From positions 62,001 to 126,000 of the forward strand of contig NZ_VOSM01000006.1 of assembly GCF_007997015.1 (NCBI RefSeq): a stretch of DNA of 64,000 nucleotides. Direction: 5' to 3'. Position 1 is the first letter of the stretch. Every line of letters begins with the position of its first letter. The notes under the pieces were generated by a model. The model had not been told where the DNA came from and ran no database searches. It worked only from the letters and a program-made list of their open reading frames with translations. The stretch comes from Lujinxingia vulgaris. Its GTDB lineage: Bacteria > Myxococcota_A > Bradymonadia > Bradymonadales > Bradymonadaceae. Below, in pieces: positions 9,387 to 18,419 of the stretch. The position numbers and the translations under genes were made by a program.

Positions 9387-10766
9387 ATGGTGGCAGGGAA
9401 GGTCAATCTGGCGGGGTGGCGACGCGGGGTGTGGGGCGTGGCGCTGGCGGCGGTGATGCTGGCGGGGAGTGCGGCCGAGGCCCAGACCTTGAGCTCGCGC
9501 TCGTTGCGGAGCTGGGATGCGCCCGCCGACGTCGATCCGCGTCTTGCGCAGGTGCGCGACGATGGGGCGGGCACCACACTGCTGGTGATGAGTGAGGGCG
9601 AGGAGCTCGCGTCGCGCTGTGTGGTGGTGGTGGCCTATGAGGATGAGGCGTTGAGCTACCGCTACCGCCGGGCCGGGGCGCCCTCGCGTTGTGAGGACGC
9701 GGTGGTGCTCCCCGACGGGGCGGGCTTTGTGGTGCGCGGCGATCGTATGGATCTTCCGGAGGGGCTGGCCCGGGGGTTTGTGGCGCGGATTAACCGCAGC
9801 GGCGAAGAGGCCTGGGCGGTGGAAGACTGCGAGGTGACTCAGGATGAGGACTATGTGGGGGCCTGGGAGGCGACTGCTCGGGGGATGGCCTTTGACGCGA
9901 TGAGCGGGATGGTGGCGGTGCTCACGCAGGCCGAGGAGTCGGTCGGGGGAAGTCCGCGGGAGACGGTGCAGCTGCATGGCGTCGATGTGGAAGATGGCGA
10001 GGTGCTGGTGGTGGGGGCGCGCCCGGATGGGGTGCAGGGGGAGGTGATCGATGATGTGGCAGCGGATGCGTCGGGTGGGTTCTGGGTGACGCTCAAAGAG
10101 TTGCAGGGGGTGGGGAGGCGGCTGTGGAGCTATGACGGGGCGGGGGGCTGGCAGGCGTTGCAGCCGTCGATTGAGGGGTGGGGGGCGCGCGAGGTGGTGG
10201 GGCCTGTGCGGGGGCTTGAGGATGGCTCGGTGGTGGTGTTCTGGCGGGTGCGCGGGGAGGCTATCAGCGGGGTGACGCGGGTGCGTGGTCAGGAGGTGAT
10301 CTTCGATCGCGAGCTGGAGTTTGATGGTGAGCTGGAGGGTCGGTGGGTGCCGCTGAGCGATGTGGCGCGGGGCTGGGTGGGGTCCGGCTTCATCGCGGCG
10401 TTGCGGCAGGCCTCGGATGGGCAGCGGGTGCTCGACCTTCGGAGCGTCGAGGATGGGGAGAGGCTGGCGGTGGATTATTGGGAGATGTTGGCCGTCGGCG
10501 TGGAGTTGGGGCTTGTGAGTGGGCCGCAGGGGGAGCCGGTGGTGCTGACGTACATTACGGTCGATGAGAGCTTGAGGGAGTTCTGGCTGGAGGTGGAGGA
10601 AGAAGATGTTCGGGTGCCTGGCACCGGTGCAGAGGGGGGGAGTGAGGGAGGGTGTGCGGTGGCTGGTGGTGGCGGGGTGCCGGGGGGGATGGTGTGGGTG
10701 GTGGGGATGGTTTTCTGGCTGGGGCGGCGAGGTCGAGCCGTCTGGGTGCCAGGCGATCGAGTATGA
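9387..10766 (+). CDS. Secreted protein with MYXO-CTERM-like anchor
   Basis: The 459-residue protein has an N-terminal signal peptide (WGVALAAVMLAGSAAEA, likely cut after AEA). The body is beta-rich with no family I recognise; it reads like a series of propeller-type strands (GFWVTLKEL, GSVVVFWRV). The C-terminus has a Gly/Glu linker, EGGCAVAGGG, a hydrophobic helix (MVWVVGMVFWL) and GRRGR. This is the layout of a MYXO-CTERM sorting signal. The linker residues VPGTG and the final VPGDRV are encoded by copies of the GTGCCAGGCAC repeat, so the array runs into this gene. The ATG at 9387 has GAGGG 6 nt upstream; 9381 is an alternative. Confidence 0.75.
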   Translation: MVAGKVNLAGWRRGVWGVALAAVMLAGSAAEAQTLSSRSLRSWDAPADVDPRLAQVRDDGAGTTLLVMSEGEELASRCVVVVAYEDEALSYRYRRAGAPSRCEDAVVLPDGAGFVVRGDRMDLPEGLARGFVARINRSGEEAWAVEDCEVTQDEDYVGAWEATARGMAFDAMSGMVAVLTQAEESVGGSPRETVQLHGVDVEDGEVLVVGARPDGVQGEVIDDVAADASGGFWVTLKELQGVGRRLWSYDGAGGWQALQPSIEGWGAREVVGPVRGLEDGSVVVFWRVRGEAISGVTRVRGQEVIFDRELEFDGELEGRWVPLSDVARGWVGSGFIAALRQASDGQRVLDLRSVEDGERLAVDYWEMLAVGVELGLVSGPQGEPVVLTYITVDESLREFWLEVEEEDVRVPGTGAEGGSEGGCAVAGGGGVPGGMVWVVGMVFWLGRRGRAVWVPGDRV

Positions 10767-11345
10767 TTGAAATGTACGGGTGCCAGGCACTCGTACAGGT
10801 GTGAATCGCCGTGGTGCCAGGCCCTCGTGCAGGTGTGAAACGTCGTGGTGCCAGGCACTCGTGCAGATGTGAATCGCCGTGGTGCCAGGCACTCGTGCAG
10901 AAGTGAATCGCCGTGGTGCCAGGCACTCGTGCAGAAGTGAATCGTCGTGGTGCCAGGCACTCGTGCAGGTTTGAATCGTCGTGGTGCCAGGCATTCGTGC
11001 AGGTGTGAATCGCCGTGGTGCCAGGCATTCGTGTAGGTGTGAATCGCCGTGGTGCCAGGCACTCGTGCAGGTGTGAAACGTCGTGGTGCCAGGCACTCGT
11101 GCAGGTGTGAAACGTCGTGGTGCCAGGCACTCGTGCAGGTGTGAATCGCCGTGGTGCCAGGCATTCGTGCAGATGTGAATCGTCGTGGTGCCAGGCATTC
11201 GTGCAGGTGTGAATCGCCGTGGTGCCAGGCACTCGTGCAGGTGTGAATCGCCGTGGTGCCAGGCATTCGTGCAGGTGTGAATCGCCGTGGTGCCAGGCAT
11301 TCGTGCAGGTGTGAGTCGTCGTGGTGCCAGGCAACCGATCAAGGA
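10744..11345 (+). repeat. GTGCCAGGCAC array 3 (18 units, exact 34-nt period)
   Basis: Eighteen copies start at 10746 and recur every 34 nt without exception to 11324. The dominant unit is CCGTGGTGCCAGGCACTCG followed by TGCAGGTGTGAATCG. The first copy overlaps the 3' end of the upstream gene. All copies have the same orientation. The remaining ~90 nt before 11438 hold an AT-richer stretch (TATTATTTAAGG) that may carry the promoter of the next gene. Confidence 0.97.
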
Positions 11346-11437
11346 TGGTGCGTTGCCAAAGGTGGGGGGCGCACTTAAGGTGGAGGCAGCAATCCAAAGC
11401 CCGCTGGGAACGTATTATTTAAGGACCGGGATGCTCG

Positions 11438-12616
11438 ATGAGTGAGGAGTTTGAACGCCAGCCGCTGGCGCTTGAGAGTTTTGCAGCGAATCTGCGCACG
11501 CACGTGGGGCCGCAGGCGCCGGCGCCGATGAAGATGATGGCGGCGCGCGGGATGGTGCCGGCGCCGCCGGATCAGTTGATCCGGGTGTTTTATCAGCTGC
11601 ATTTTGATGCGGCGTTGGCCCAGGCGGTCACCGAGGCGCTTGATGGGATGCCGGAGGCGGTGTTGTTGCCTGCGTTGCAGGCCGAGCAGCCGGCCGGGGT
11701 GCTCGATTGGGTGGCGGAGCTTCGGGAGAGCGAGGCGGTGGCTCAGGCCATCGCGCTCAACAAGGGCACCGACGACCTCACCATTGTGCGCCTGGCGCAG
11801 GACGCCAGCGCGGAGGTCTGCGAGATCATCGCCAACAACCAGGTGCGGGTGTTGCGCACCCCGGCGATCATCGAGGCGCTCTACACCAATACGCGCGCGC
11901 GGATGGCGACGGTCGATAAGCTCATCGATCTGGCGCGGCGAAACGACGTGGACCTCTCCGGGCTTCCCGGCCTTCAAGAGGCGTTGCGCAGCGGGGAAGC
12001 CCTCACCAGTGAGGGCGGGCTCGATGATGAGGCCTTTGCCGGGGTGTTGCAGCAGGAGCAGACCCGTCGCAAGTCCGAAGAAGAGATGCTCTCGAAGCTC
12101 GATGACCCGAATCTGACGCGCTCGGAGCGTGAGCGGATGCAGCGCGAGCTGATGGGCGAGGATGAGGATGAGGAAGAAGAAGTTGTGGAGGAGCGCCGCC
12201 GCAAGGGCAGCCTCTACAGCCAGATCGCGCAGATGAACCTCTCGCAGAAGATTCGTCTGGCGTCGGTGGGGAGCAAAGAGGCCATCAACATTCTGGTGCG
12301 CGACTCCAACAAGCTTGTGCACCAGGCAGCGATTCGCTCACCGCGCCTTCGTCCGGCGGATATTCGGCAGCTGGCCTCGAATAAATCGATCCCCGAGGGT
12401 GTCATTAAATACATCGCGATGAACCGCGACTGGACGCGGCATTACGATGTGATGGTCAGTCTGACGATGAACCCGAAGACCCCGCTCAGCGATGTGATGA
12501 GTTTTTTGAACCATCTTCGCACCAAAGATCTGCGCGATCTGACGCGCAACCGCAACGTCTCCCACCAGGTCCAGCGCATGGCCAAGTCGCTGGTCAACAA
12601 GCGTGGTGGACGTTAA
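11438..12616 (+). CDS. Conserved protein of unknown function with helical-repeat C-terminus
   Basis: The 392-residue protein has no signal peptide. It is helix-rich, with HEAT-like patterns: LAQDASAEVCEIIANNQVRVLRT near residue 115 and LASNKSIPEGVIKYIAMNRDW near residue 310 repeat the same a-x-N-x-x-V rhythm. A charged acidic segment (GEDEDEEEEVVEERRRKG) separates the halves. The C-terminal phrases MNLSQKIRLA, RDSNKLVHQAAIRSP and MNPKTPLSDVMSFL are features I associate with an uncharacterised family in Myxococcota. It overlaps or abuts the next gene, so the two are probably co-transcribed. Confidence 0.8.
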   Translation: MSEEFERQPLALESFAANLRTHVGPQAPAPMKMMAARGMVPAPPDQLIRVFYQLHFDAALAQAVTEALDGMPEAVLLPALQAEQPAGVLDWVAELRESEAVAQAIALNKGTDDLTIVRLAQDASAEVCEIIANNQVRVLRTPAIIEALYTNTRARMATVDKLIDLARRNDVDLSGLPGLQEALRSGEALTSEGGLDDEAFAGVLQQEQTRRKSEEEMLSKLDDPNLTRSERERMQRELMGEDEDEEEEVVEERRRKGSLYSQIAQMNLSQKIRLASVGSKEAINILVRDSNKLVHQAAIRSPRLRPADIRQLASNKSIPEGVIKYIAMNRDWTRHYDVMVSLTMNPKTPLSDVMSFLNHLRTKDLRDLTRNRNVSHQVQRMAKSLVNKRGGR

Positions 12617-12653
12617 GCCTGCCTTTTTTGCCCCTGACGCGAGAACCAAGCTG

Positions 12654-13124
12654 ATGCATGTGAGTTTACCCCCCTGCGGGTTGTACCGCACGACCGAGGC
12701 CTTGCCCGGCAAAGAGCAGTGGGTTCGGGAGAACCTGCTGGTCTATTTTCATAACCACTCTCAGCAGGGGCCGCCGCTTTTGCTGCTTCCGGCGGCCAAC
12801 GCGCATAACCGGTGGAGTTTTCATGAGAAGGGGTATTTGATTCGCGAGCCGGCCTACGTCTCCACGCTCACCCCGCTCAAGCCGGAGGGGCTCTATGTGC
12901 TGGGGGAGCGGATTCATATCTCACGCGATGAGTTCATCCCGGAGGCCACGCTGGTGCAGCTGGGGTATACGCGGGGCGCGGACCCCATTTTGTTTCTGGC
13001 GCGTTTTGAAGGGAGCGGGATTCAGTTTCCTTCGAGCGGCTTAAAGTGCACCTCGGAGATCTTCGGGTTGCTCGATGAGGTGAACTTCCGCACGCCGGAC
13101 TACGGCGACGACGGCATGCACTGA
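12654..13124 (+). CDS. Conserved hypothetical protein
   Basis: The 156-residue soluble protein has conserved-looking phrases (MHVSLPPCGLYRTT, LLVYFHNHSQQGPP, TLVQLGYTRGADPILF, IQFPSSG) of the kind found in small uncharacterised proteins of related bacteria. The ATG at 12654 is preferred because MHVSLPP looks like the native N-terminus. A GTG at 12603, inside the end of the upstream gene, would add 17 residues and give translational overlap. The neighbouring upstream gene suggests a shared but unknown role. Confidence 0.7.
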   Translation: MHVSLPPCGLYRTTEALPGKEQWVRENLLVYFHNHSQQGPPLLLLPAANAHNRWSFHEKGYLIREPAYVSTLTPLKPEGLYVLGERIHISRDEFIPEATLVQLGYTRGADPILFLARFEGSGIQFPSSGLKCTSEIFGLLDEVNFRTPDYGDDGMH

Positions 13125-13162
13125 TCTTTTCAATCAGGGTGGCCAGGTGGGACTCCTGCCGA

Positions 13163-13425
13163 AATTGTCAGGCATTCGTACACGATGAAGTCGCCGTGGT
13201 GCCAGGCACCCGTATATGATGAGATCGCCGTGGTGCCAGGCAGTCGAACACGATGAAATCGCCGTGGTGCCAGGCACCCGTACATGATGAGATCGCCGTG
13301 GTGCCAGGCAGTCGAACACGATGAAATCGCCGTGGTGCCAGGCACTCGTGCAGGTTTGAATCGCCGTGGTGCCAGGCACTCGTGCAAGGTCAAAAAGATC
13401 GGGTGCCAGGCATTCGAGCAGGCGC
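13163..13425 (+). repeat. GTGCCAGGCAC array 4 (8 units, exact 34-nt period)
   Basis: Units begin at about 13165 (degenerate), 13199, 13233, 13267, 13301, 13335, 13369 and 13403. Two unit types alternate: a CACCCG half followed by TATATGATGAGATCG or TACATGATGAGATCG, and a CAGTCG half followed by AACACGATGAAATCG. The array lies between convergent genes. Confidence 0.96.
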
Positions 13426-13432
13426 TTATTAC

Positions 13433-13469
13433 GCAAAACCCCCGGCCGTTGAGAGCGACCGGGGGTTCT
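13433..13469 (-). terminator. Terminator of the yqeY gene
   Basis: AACCCCCGG pairs with CCGGGGGTT. On the minus strand the stem is followed by TTTTGCG. It lies just downstream of the minus-strand gene that ends at 13493. Confidence 0.8.
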
Positions 13470-13492
13470 GGTGTTGGGGCTGGTGCTACGAA

Positions 13493-13939
13493 TTAGCCGA
13501 GTCTGGCGAGGACCAGATCTTTGACCTTGGAGGTGTCGTAGACGCCTTTGAGTTTGGGGATGACCACGCCCATGACTTTGCCCATGTCTTTGCGGGATTC
13601 GGCGCCGACTTCGGCGATGGCGTCGGCGACGATGGCGCCGGCCTCGTCATCGGAGAGCTGCGCGGGGAGGTATTCCTGGAGGTATTCGATCTCCTGGATC
13701 TCCTTTTCGGCCAGCTCGGGGCGGCCGCCGGACTCGTAGACCTCGGCGGACTGGCGGCGCTTTTTGATCTCGGTGGCGAGCACGTCGGTGATCTCGTCGT
13801 CGGTGAGCGGGCGCTTAAGCTCGATCTCTTGATTTTTGATCGTGGACTGGAGCATGCGCAGGGTGCTCAACCGCTCGGTGTCGCGGGCCTTCATGGCGGT
13901 TTTGACGTCGTCTTTGATGCGGGCAAAGAGTTCGGACAT
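13493..13939 (-). CDS. yqeY: GatB/YqeY domain protein
   Basis: The 148-residue protein matches the YqeY family throughout: MSELFARIKDDVKTAMKARD, LRMLQSTIKNQEIE, YESGGRPELAEKEIQEIEYL, and the C-terminal ADVGKVMGVV-like segment (KDMGKVMGVVIPKLKG). The family is related to the tail domain of the GatB amidotransferase subunit and may bind tRNA; its cellular role is unsettled. The length is normal. It lies 62 nt downstream of a lipoprotein gene on the same strand and could be read from the same transcript. Confidence 0.93.
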   Translation of the reverse strand: MSELFARIKDDVKTAMKARDTERLSTLRMLQSTIKNQEIELKRPLTDDEITDVLATEIKKRRQSAEVYESGGRPELAEKEIQEIEYLQEYLPAQLSDDEAGAIVADAIAEVGAESRKDMGKVMGVVIPKLKGVYDTSKVKDLVLARLG

Positions 13940-14001
13940 GGGGATGTGCCTTGTAGTTTCGGTGATGTTGAGGGGGGCTGTGTGGGCGCCCCTCGTAGAA
14001 G

Positions 14002-14643
14002 TTAGATACGGGTGAGGGTCTGGGCGATGCCGTCGATGATGTCTTTCTGGGCTTCGTACATGGCGGCGTCGCTGAAGACCATCAGGGTGACGTTGTTGGT
14101 GCCCACGCGCACGGCGTAGCCCAGGAACTGGATCTCGCGGTCGCCTTCGTCTTCGACGACGACGGCCGAGCCGGTGCCGCGGGTGCCGGGCATGCCGTTG
14201 ATGGTGGTCAGGCCGCTGTTGTCGAAGTTGATGTCTTTGAACTCGACTTCGGTTTTAAGATCGTTGATGGCGGCCTGGATGGTGCTGTCGGACTCGGAGC
14301 CGGCAAGCAGCACGGTGGTGGAGCCGTCGGGGGCGGTGGCGGAGACGGCCTCGGCGGTGCGGCGGATGTTCCAGTCGCCGGGGACGCGGAAGCGCACCGC
14401 GTAGAGATCGCTCTGCACCCACTGGCCCTGGGCGAGCTCTTCGATGGTCTCTTCGCCTTCTTCTTCGGTGGCTTCAGCGTTTTCGGAGCCTTCGGCGGCC
14501 TCATCGGTGGTGGCTTCCTCTTCGGCGGCCGGGGCCTGGTCGCTGGCCTCGGCGGGGGCTTCCTCGGCGGGCTTGCTTTCGCAGGCCAACGAGGAGGTGC
14601 CGAGGATGATGGCGAGGGAGAGGGCGCGCAGGGGAAGTCGCAT
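14002..14643 (-). CDS. Lipoprotein with acidic Glu/Ala linker and PsbP-like C-terminal domain
   Basis: The 213-residue protein has a signal peptide ending SSLAC, a low-complexity linker of Glu, Ala and Thr (residues ~23-70), and a folded C-terminal domain. The domain (LYAVRFRVPGDWNIRR, DGSTTVLLAG, GYAVRVGTNNVTLMVFSD) resembles the DUF1795/PsbP-type fold found in small periplasmic proteins. That fold assignment is tentative. It probably stands at the outer membrane facing the periplasm. Confidence 0.8.
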   Translation of the reverse strand: MRLPLRALSLAIILGTSSLACESKPAEEAPAEASDQAPAAEEEATTDEAAEGSENAEATEEEGEETIEELAQGQWVQSDLYAVRFRVPGDWNIRRTAEAVSATAPDGSTTVLLAGSESDSTIQAAINDLKTEVEFKDINFDNSGLTTINGMPGTRGTGSAVVVEDEGDREIQFLGYAVRVGTNNVTLMVFSDAAMYEAQKDIIDGIAQTLTRI

Positions 14644-14812
14644 GGGAGGCTCCTAAAAATAAGGCGGGCGGTTGCCGCGAGCTATCGAGAGGTTCTACAA
14701 AGGACATTGGATGGAGACGGCCCCGGGAGGGGAGCGAGCAGAGCGCAGAAGGTGCCCGGGAAGCCGGGCGGCATGGTAGACGGTCGCCTTAAGGGGCGCA
14801 AGCGATGAGCCG

Positions 14813-16051
14813 ATGAGCGAAGTCAGTCAGGTGAGTTGCCCGGAGTGTGGGGCGGAGCAGTCGTCGGGGGCGCCCTTTTGCGGGCGGTGCGGCTATCGGA
14901 TGCGTCCGGCCGAGACGGTGCGTGAGGGGATGGCGCCGGTGCGGCGGTCGTCGCAGAGTGGCGGGCAGGAGCGTCCGGCGCGTGCCTCTCAAACAGGCCC
15001 GGGTGGCAGCGGCCTGTGGGCGGTGGAGGAGGGGCGCACGGTGATGGAGGGGATGCAGGCGATCCAGGCGGGGGACAGGCCGCAGGGGACGGCTGATGCT
15101 GAGAGCGACGAGGATGCGCGGGGCGGGGAGGAGGCCCCCCGGGCCTGGCGAGGGCGGGTCAGCGGGGTGGTGTGGGGTTCGGCGGCGGTGTGTCTGGTGG
15201 CGATGGCGTCGATGAGCTGGATGTATCTAAAACGAGCGGCGGTGGTCGAGGGGGCGGTGGAGGAGGTCCGGCGCGGGGAGCCGGGGCGAGTAGAAGTTGA
15301 GGCGGGGCCTTATCTTCGGGGGCTCAGCGAGCAGGCGCAGTCGTTTATGATGTTGAGCTGTCATCAGCTTGAGCGCGATGAGCCGGAGCGTTGCGAGCAG
15401 GAGGAGTTGCTGGCCGGGGAGTATCCGCAGCGCACGGTGACGCTCAAGGCGTACGCGATCGACCGGCTGGAGGTGAGCGTGGGGGCGTATCAGCGATGTG
15501 TGGATGAGGGGGCGTGTGAGGCGATCGATTATGATGGGTGTGAGGTGTGGACGCCGCGGGGGTTGCAGGTCAGCCTGCGGGTTCCGCGGGTGCTCAAGGA
15601 GGCGGGGCGTGCGGTGGTGTGTGTGACTCGGGAGGAGGCGCGGGCGTACTGCGGGTGGGCCGGCGGGGCGCTTCCCACCCACGATCAGTGGGAGCGTGCG
15701 GCGCGGGGTGTGGATGGCGGGGTGTATCCGTGGGGGGATCATTGGGAGAGCGAGTCGGCGAACTGGGGGGAGCGTGACGTGGTGGGCGGGCCGGTGGCCG
15801 GGGCGTTGGACGGGTATGTGTGGACGGCGCCGGTGGGACGTTATGAGGGCGGGGTGAGTCCGGCCGGGGTCTGGGAGATGGCGGGCAATGTGGCGGAGTG
15901 GGTCGAGGGAGAGGACCCCCTTCTGGGCGCGGTGCGGGGAGGGAGCTGGGTGAGCAATCCCTTTGAGCTGCGCTCCACCGCGCGGGTGGAGCGCAAGGCC
16001 ACTGCGCGGCGCACCGATGTGGGGTTTCGGTGCGCCTACGGCGGCAGGTAA
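14813..16051 (+). CDS. Membrane protein with zinc ribbon and SUMF1 (FGE-like) domain
   Basis: The 412-residue protein has an N-terminal zinc ribbon (CPECG at 9-13 and CGRCG at 23-27), a disordered linker, one membrane helix near residues 120-140 (VVWGSAAVCLVAMASMSWMYL), and a C-terminal SUMF1/FGE-sulfatase fold (EYPQRTVTLKAYAIDRLEVS, GNVAEWVEG, VGFRCAYGG). Active formylglycine-generating enzymes have two catalytic Cys just after the GGSW motif. Here GGSWVSNPFELRST has none, so sulfatase activation is unlikely and a binding or other role is more plausible. The stop lies 11 nt from the stop of the convergent neighbour. Confidence 0.85.
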   Translation: MSEVSQVSCPECGAEQSSGAPFCGRCGYRMRPAETVREGMAPVRRSSQSGGQERPARASQTGPGGSGLWAVEEGRTVMEGMQAIQAGDRPQGTADAESDEDARGGEEAPRAWRGRVSGVVWGSAAVCLVAMASMSWMYLKRAAVVEGAVEEVRRGEPGRVEVEAGPYLRGLSEQAQSFMMLSCHQLERDEPERCEQEELLAGEYPQRTVTLKAYAIDRLEVSVGAYQRCVDEGACEAIDYDGCEVWTPRGLQVSLRVPRVLKEAGRAVVCVTREEARAYCGWAGGALPTHDQWERAARGVDGGVYPWGDHWESESANWGERDVVGGPVAGALDGYVWTAPVGRYEGGVSPAGVWEMAGNVAEWVEGEDPLLGAVRGGSWVSNPFELRSTARVERKATARRTDVGFRCAYGGR

Positions 16052-16062
16052 CATCCGGCGTG

Positions 16063-17142
16063 TCAGGCGGCGCGGTGGGCCGGTGTGACACGATCCGGGT
16101 GCGAGTCGGTGCGGTGCGGGGCGAAGGGCGCGCGGGCCAGCAGCGTGAGGCAGGCGGCGGTGAGCGCGCGCAGGTCATCGCCGAGAAGATCGCGTCGATG
16201 GCCGAGCAAGTCGGTGGCCTCCACGATGAGAGCGCCCTGATCGAAGGGGTCTAGGCCGGCGTCTAGCAGGGCGTCGAGGGCGTCGGGATCGAGGTTATGC
16301 GGGTCGGCGCGGCGCGCGCGCAGCCAGGGGGATCGGGCGGCGGTGCTGTTATGGTGTTGCAAAAGCAGGATGGGACCCGGCGCAAGATCGAGGATGCGGG
16401 CCTGGCGGCCAAAGCCCAGGTTGGCGGGGAGGCGCGGGGTGAGCTGCGCGTTGAAGATGGCGCTCTCCAGCAGGTGGAAGGCGTCTTCCAGCGCGCGCCA
16501 GTCTGCCGCGACGATGTCGGAGTCGCCGGGCTCAGGTGGCTCGGCGTTGAGGTAGCTTAAGAGGATGCGGGCGCCGAGGTCGCGCATAAAGGGGCGCCAG
16601 CCGGGGTGGGGACCTGCGGCCAGGGCGCGCCAGAGGGCCGCGAGCAGATCGTCGGCCAGGGCAAGCGGAATGCGGATGGGGGAGGTGGCCATCCAGCCGT
16701 GGTTGTGCGGGGCGCGCACCACGCGCGCGGCGAAGAGTTGGCCGGGAGGCAGCGGGAGATCATCCTCCCAGTCGTGGAGCGGGTAGAGGGTGTCGTGGAG
16801 GATCTGCCGGGCGACGGGGGTGGGGCCGTCGAAGCCCTCGATGGTGAAGATGTCGAGGTGTGCGGTGGTGAGCGCGGCCAGCCAGTGGCGATCTTCGGGG
16901 GTGAGGGTGCGGGCGTGGCGCAGGATGAGCGCCGGCAGGGAGCGTTGCTGGTGGGGGCCGTCGAGGGCCAGGTGGTCGAGGCGGTGAGCGCACTCGCAGG
17001 GGAGGTCGGAGTGGCGCGCGGTGAGGATACGCAGGCGCTCCAGGGTGGCGCGCCAGGGGCTTGTGTCTGGCGAGGGGCCGCGATCGTCGTGGAGATTGCA
17101 GTTGGCCAGGGGGATTGCAGACGTGCACATGATGCGTTGCAT
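16063..17142 (-). CDS. Hypothetical protein, His/Pro/Leu-rich
   Basis: This 359-residue protein has no signal peptide or membrane helix that I can see. I recognise no family. The central part has a compact hydrophobic phrase (GQLFAARVVRAPHNHGWMATSP) and C-terminal helices rich in Leu and Ala. The ATG at 17142 has a perfect AGGAGG 8 nt upstream; the frame stays open to 17718 but those residues are low-complexity and antisense to the next gene. Codon use is extremely C-rich, fitting the strand bias of the region. Confidence 0.7.
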   Translation of the reverse strand: MQRIMCTSAIPLANCNLHDDRGPSPDTSPWRATLERLRILTARHSDLPCECAHRLDHLALDGPHQQRSLPALILRHARTLTPEDRHWLAALTTAHLDIFTIEGFDGPTPVARQILHDTLYPLHDWEDDLPLPPGQLFAARVVRAPHNHGWMATSPIRIPLALADDLLAALWRALAAGPHPGWRPFMRDLGARILLSYLNAEPPEPGDSDIVAADWRALEDAFHLLESAIFNAQLTPRLPANLGFGRQARILDLAPGPILLLQHHNSTAARSPWLRARRADPHNLDPDALDALLDAGLDPFDQGALIVEATDLLGHRRDLLGDDLRALTAACLTLLARAPFAPHRTDSHPDRVTPAHRAA

Positions 17143-17340
17143 GGTATGTCCTCCTTTATGGCGAGCGCTTTCGGGCGCTGGCCTGCGGGTCCGAAGTCGA
17201 TAGAGACGGCGAGCGCGGTGCGCCTGCCTTTTGTTGTCGAGACCTGCGGGGAGAAGTTGCGTGCGAGCGCGAGATTTTTTTAAGAGAGACGCCTCCGAGG
17301 TGCGCGATAATGCGGTTGCGCATAAATCCACGAGGGTGAA

Positions 17341-18411
17341 GTGACGCGAAAAAACGACGAGAACAAAAGCCCGACTGGCGAGGACGATGTGAAGTATGAG
17401 GCGAACGCAAAGAGCTTGATGGACGCAGTCGATGCGATCCTGGGGGCAGGGAGATTGGACGAGGCGGCGGTCGGGGCGCTTCTGGAGGTGCTCGGAGAGC
17501 GGGGAAGTGGGGAGGGGCTCGATGTGCGGGTGGTGCTCTGCGTGGTGGAACATCCGGTGGTGGCCGGTGCGCTGCGTGCTGGCGAGGTGCCGGCGGCGCT
17601 GGAGGCGCGTCTGACGGAGGCGCTCGCTGAGCTCGCGCCGCTTTTCGGGCGGTGGATGACCGCGCCACTGGCGGAGCGCGCCGAGCGGCTGCGTCAGCGC
17701 TATGATGCGGAGCTGCATAAGTATCAGCTGGTGCGAAAGCGTCTGGAGCGCGAGTCGGTGGAGGGCGGGGCGCAGGTGCTGGCGCGTTATCTGGATACGG
17801 CGCCGGCGGCGATGTTCGCGCGTAAGATGGAGGGGGAGTTTGGGGAGGCGTACGGGCGGGCGGAGGCGATCCGCAGTGAGGAGGACCGCGCGCTTTTATG
17901 CAACGCGGAGCTTTTGGAGCTGCTGGCGTTCGGGGAGAACTTCAGCGATGCCGACGCACAACGTCTCGACGGGCTGCTTGCTGATCTGGTCGCTCGCCTC
18001 GATGGGGCGGCGGAGCGTGTGGTGCGGCGTACGCTGGAGGGGGGAGGGAGTGAGGCGAAGCTCGTGGCCGGCGCGCTGGCGGTGCGCCAGGGCTTAAGCG
18101 AGCGGGCCAGCGCGTTGCTGGCGATGGTCATTCACGGCGATCCTTATGCCCCCCAGGCCGCCGTCTTTGCGGCTCGGCTGGCGCCCTTGTTGACCTTGCA
18201 TGTGCTGGGGCAGTTTCTGGTGGATGTGCTCAAGTCGACCGGCGTGGAGGAAGATCAGGAGCGGCATACCGAGGGGGCGATTGTGGCTTCGCGGCTGGTG
18301 TTGCCCTGGATTGGCAGTCCGATTCCTGAGGCCGGGTATGCGGGCAAGCCTTCGGCGCATCGCATCGCGGAGACGGTGAGGAGGGCGTGGGGGTTTTTCG
18401 AGCAGGGGTAG
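17341..18411 (+). CDS. Hypothetical soluble helical protein
   Basis: The 356-residue protein starts at a GTG with GAGGGTGA just upstream. It is Ala-, Glu- and Leu-rich and probably all-helical, with a possible coiled coil near residues 100-145 (ERAERLRQRYDAELHKYQLVRKRLERES). There is no signal peptide. It is divergently transcribed from the preceding gene, sharing a ~200-nt upstream region, and is followed by array 5. No family is recognised. Confidence 0.7.
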   Translation: MTRKNDENKSPTGEDDVKYEANAKSLMDAVDAILGAGRLDEAAVGALLEVLGERGSGEGLDVRVVLCVVEHPVVAGALRAGEVPAALEARLTEALAELAPLFGRWMTAPLAERAERLRQRYDAELHKYQLVRKRLERESVEGGAQVLARYLDTAPAAMFARKMEGEFGEAYGRAEAIRSEEDRALLCNAELLELLAFGENFSDADAQRLDGLLADLVARLDGAAERVVRRTLEGGGSEAKLVAGALAVRQGLSERASALLAMVIHGDPYAPQAAVFAARLAPLLTLHVLGQFLVDVLKSTGVEEDQERHTEGAIVASRLVLPWIGSPIPEAGYAGKPSAHRIAETVRRAWGFFEQG

Positions 18412-18419
18412 GGTGTGTG

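Noticed and set aside
10744-11345. CRISPR array
   Set aside because: The regular 34-nt period resembles one, but the spacers are nearly identical within an array, the conserved core is only 11-17 nt, and no cas gene is present.
13163-13425. Arrays acting as transcription terminators
   Set aside because: Units are palindromic but lack T runs, and separate classical terminators are present beside several arrays (13433-13469, 18962-18997, 25738-25778).
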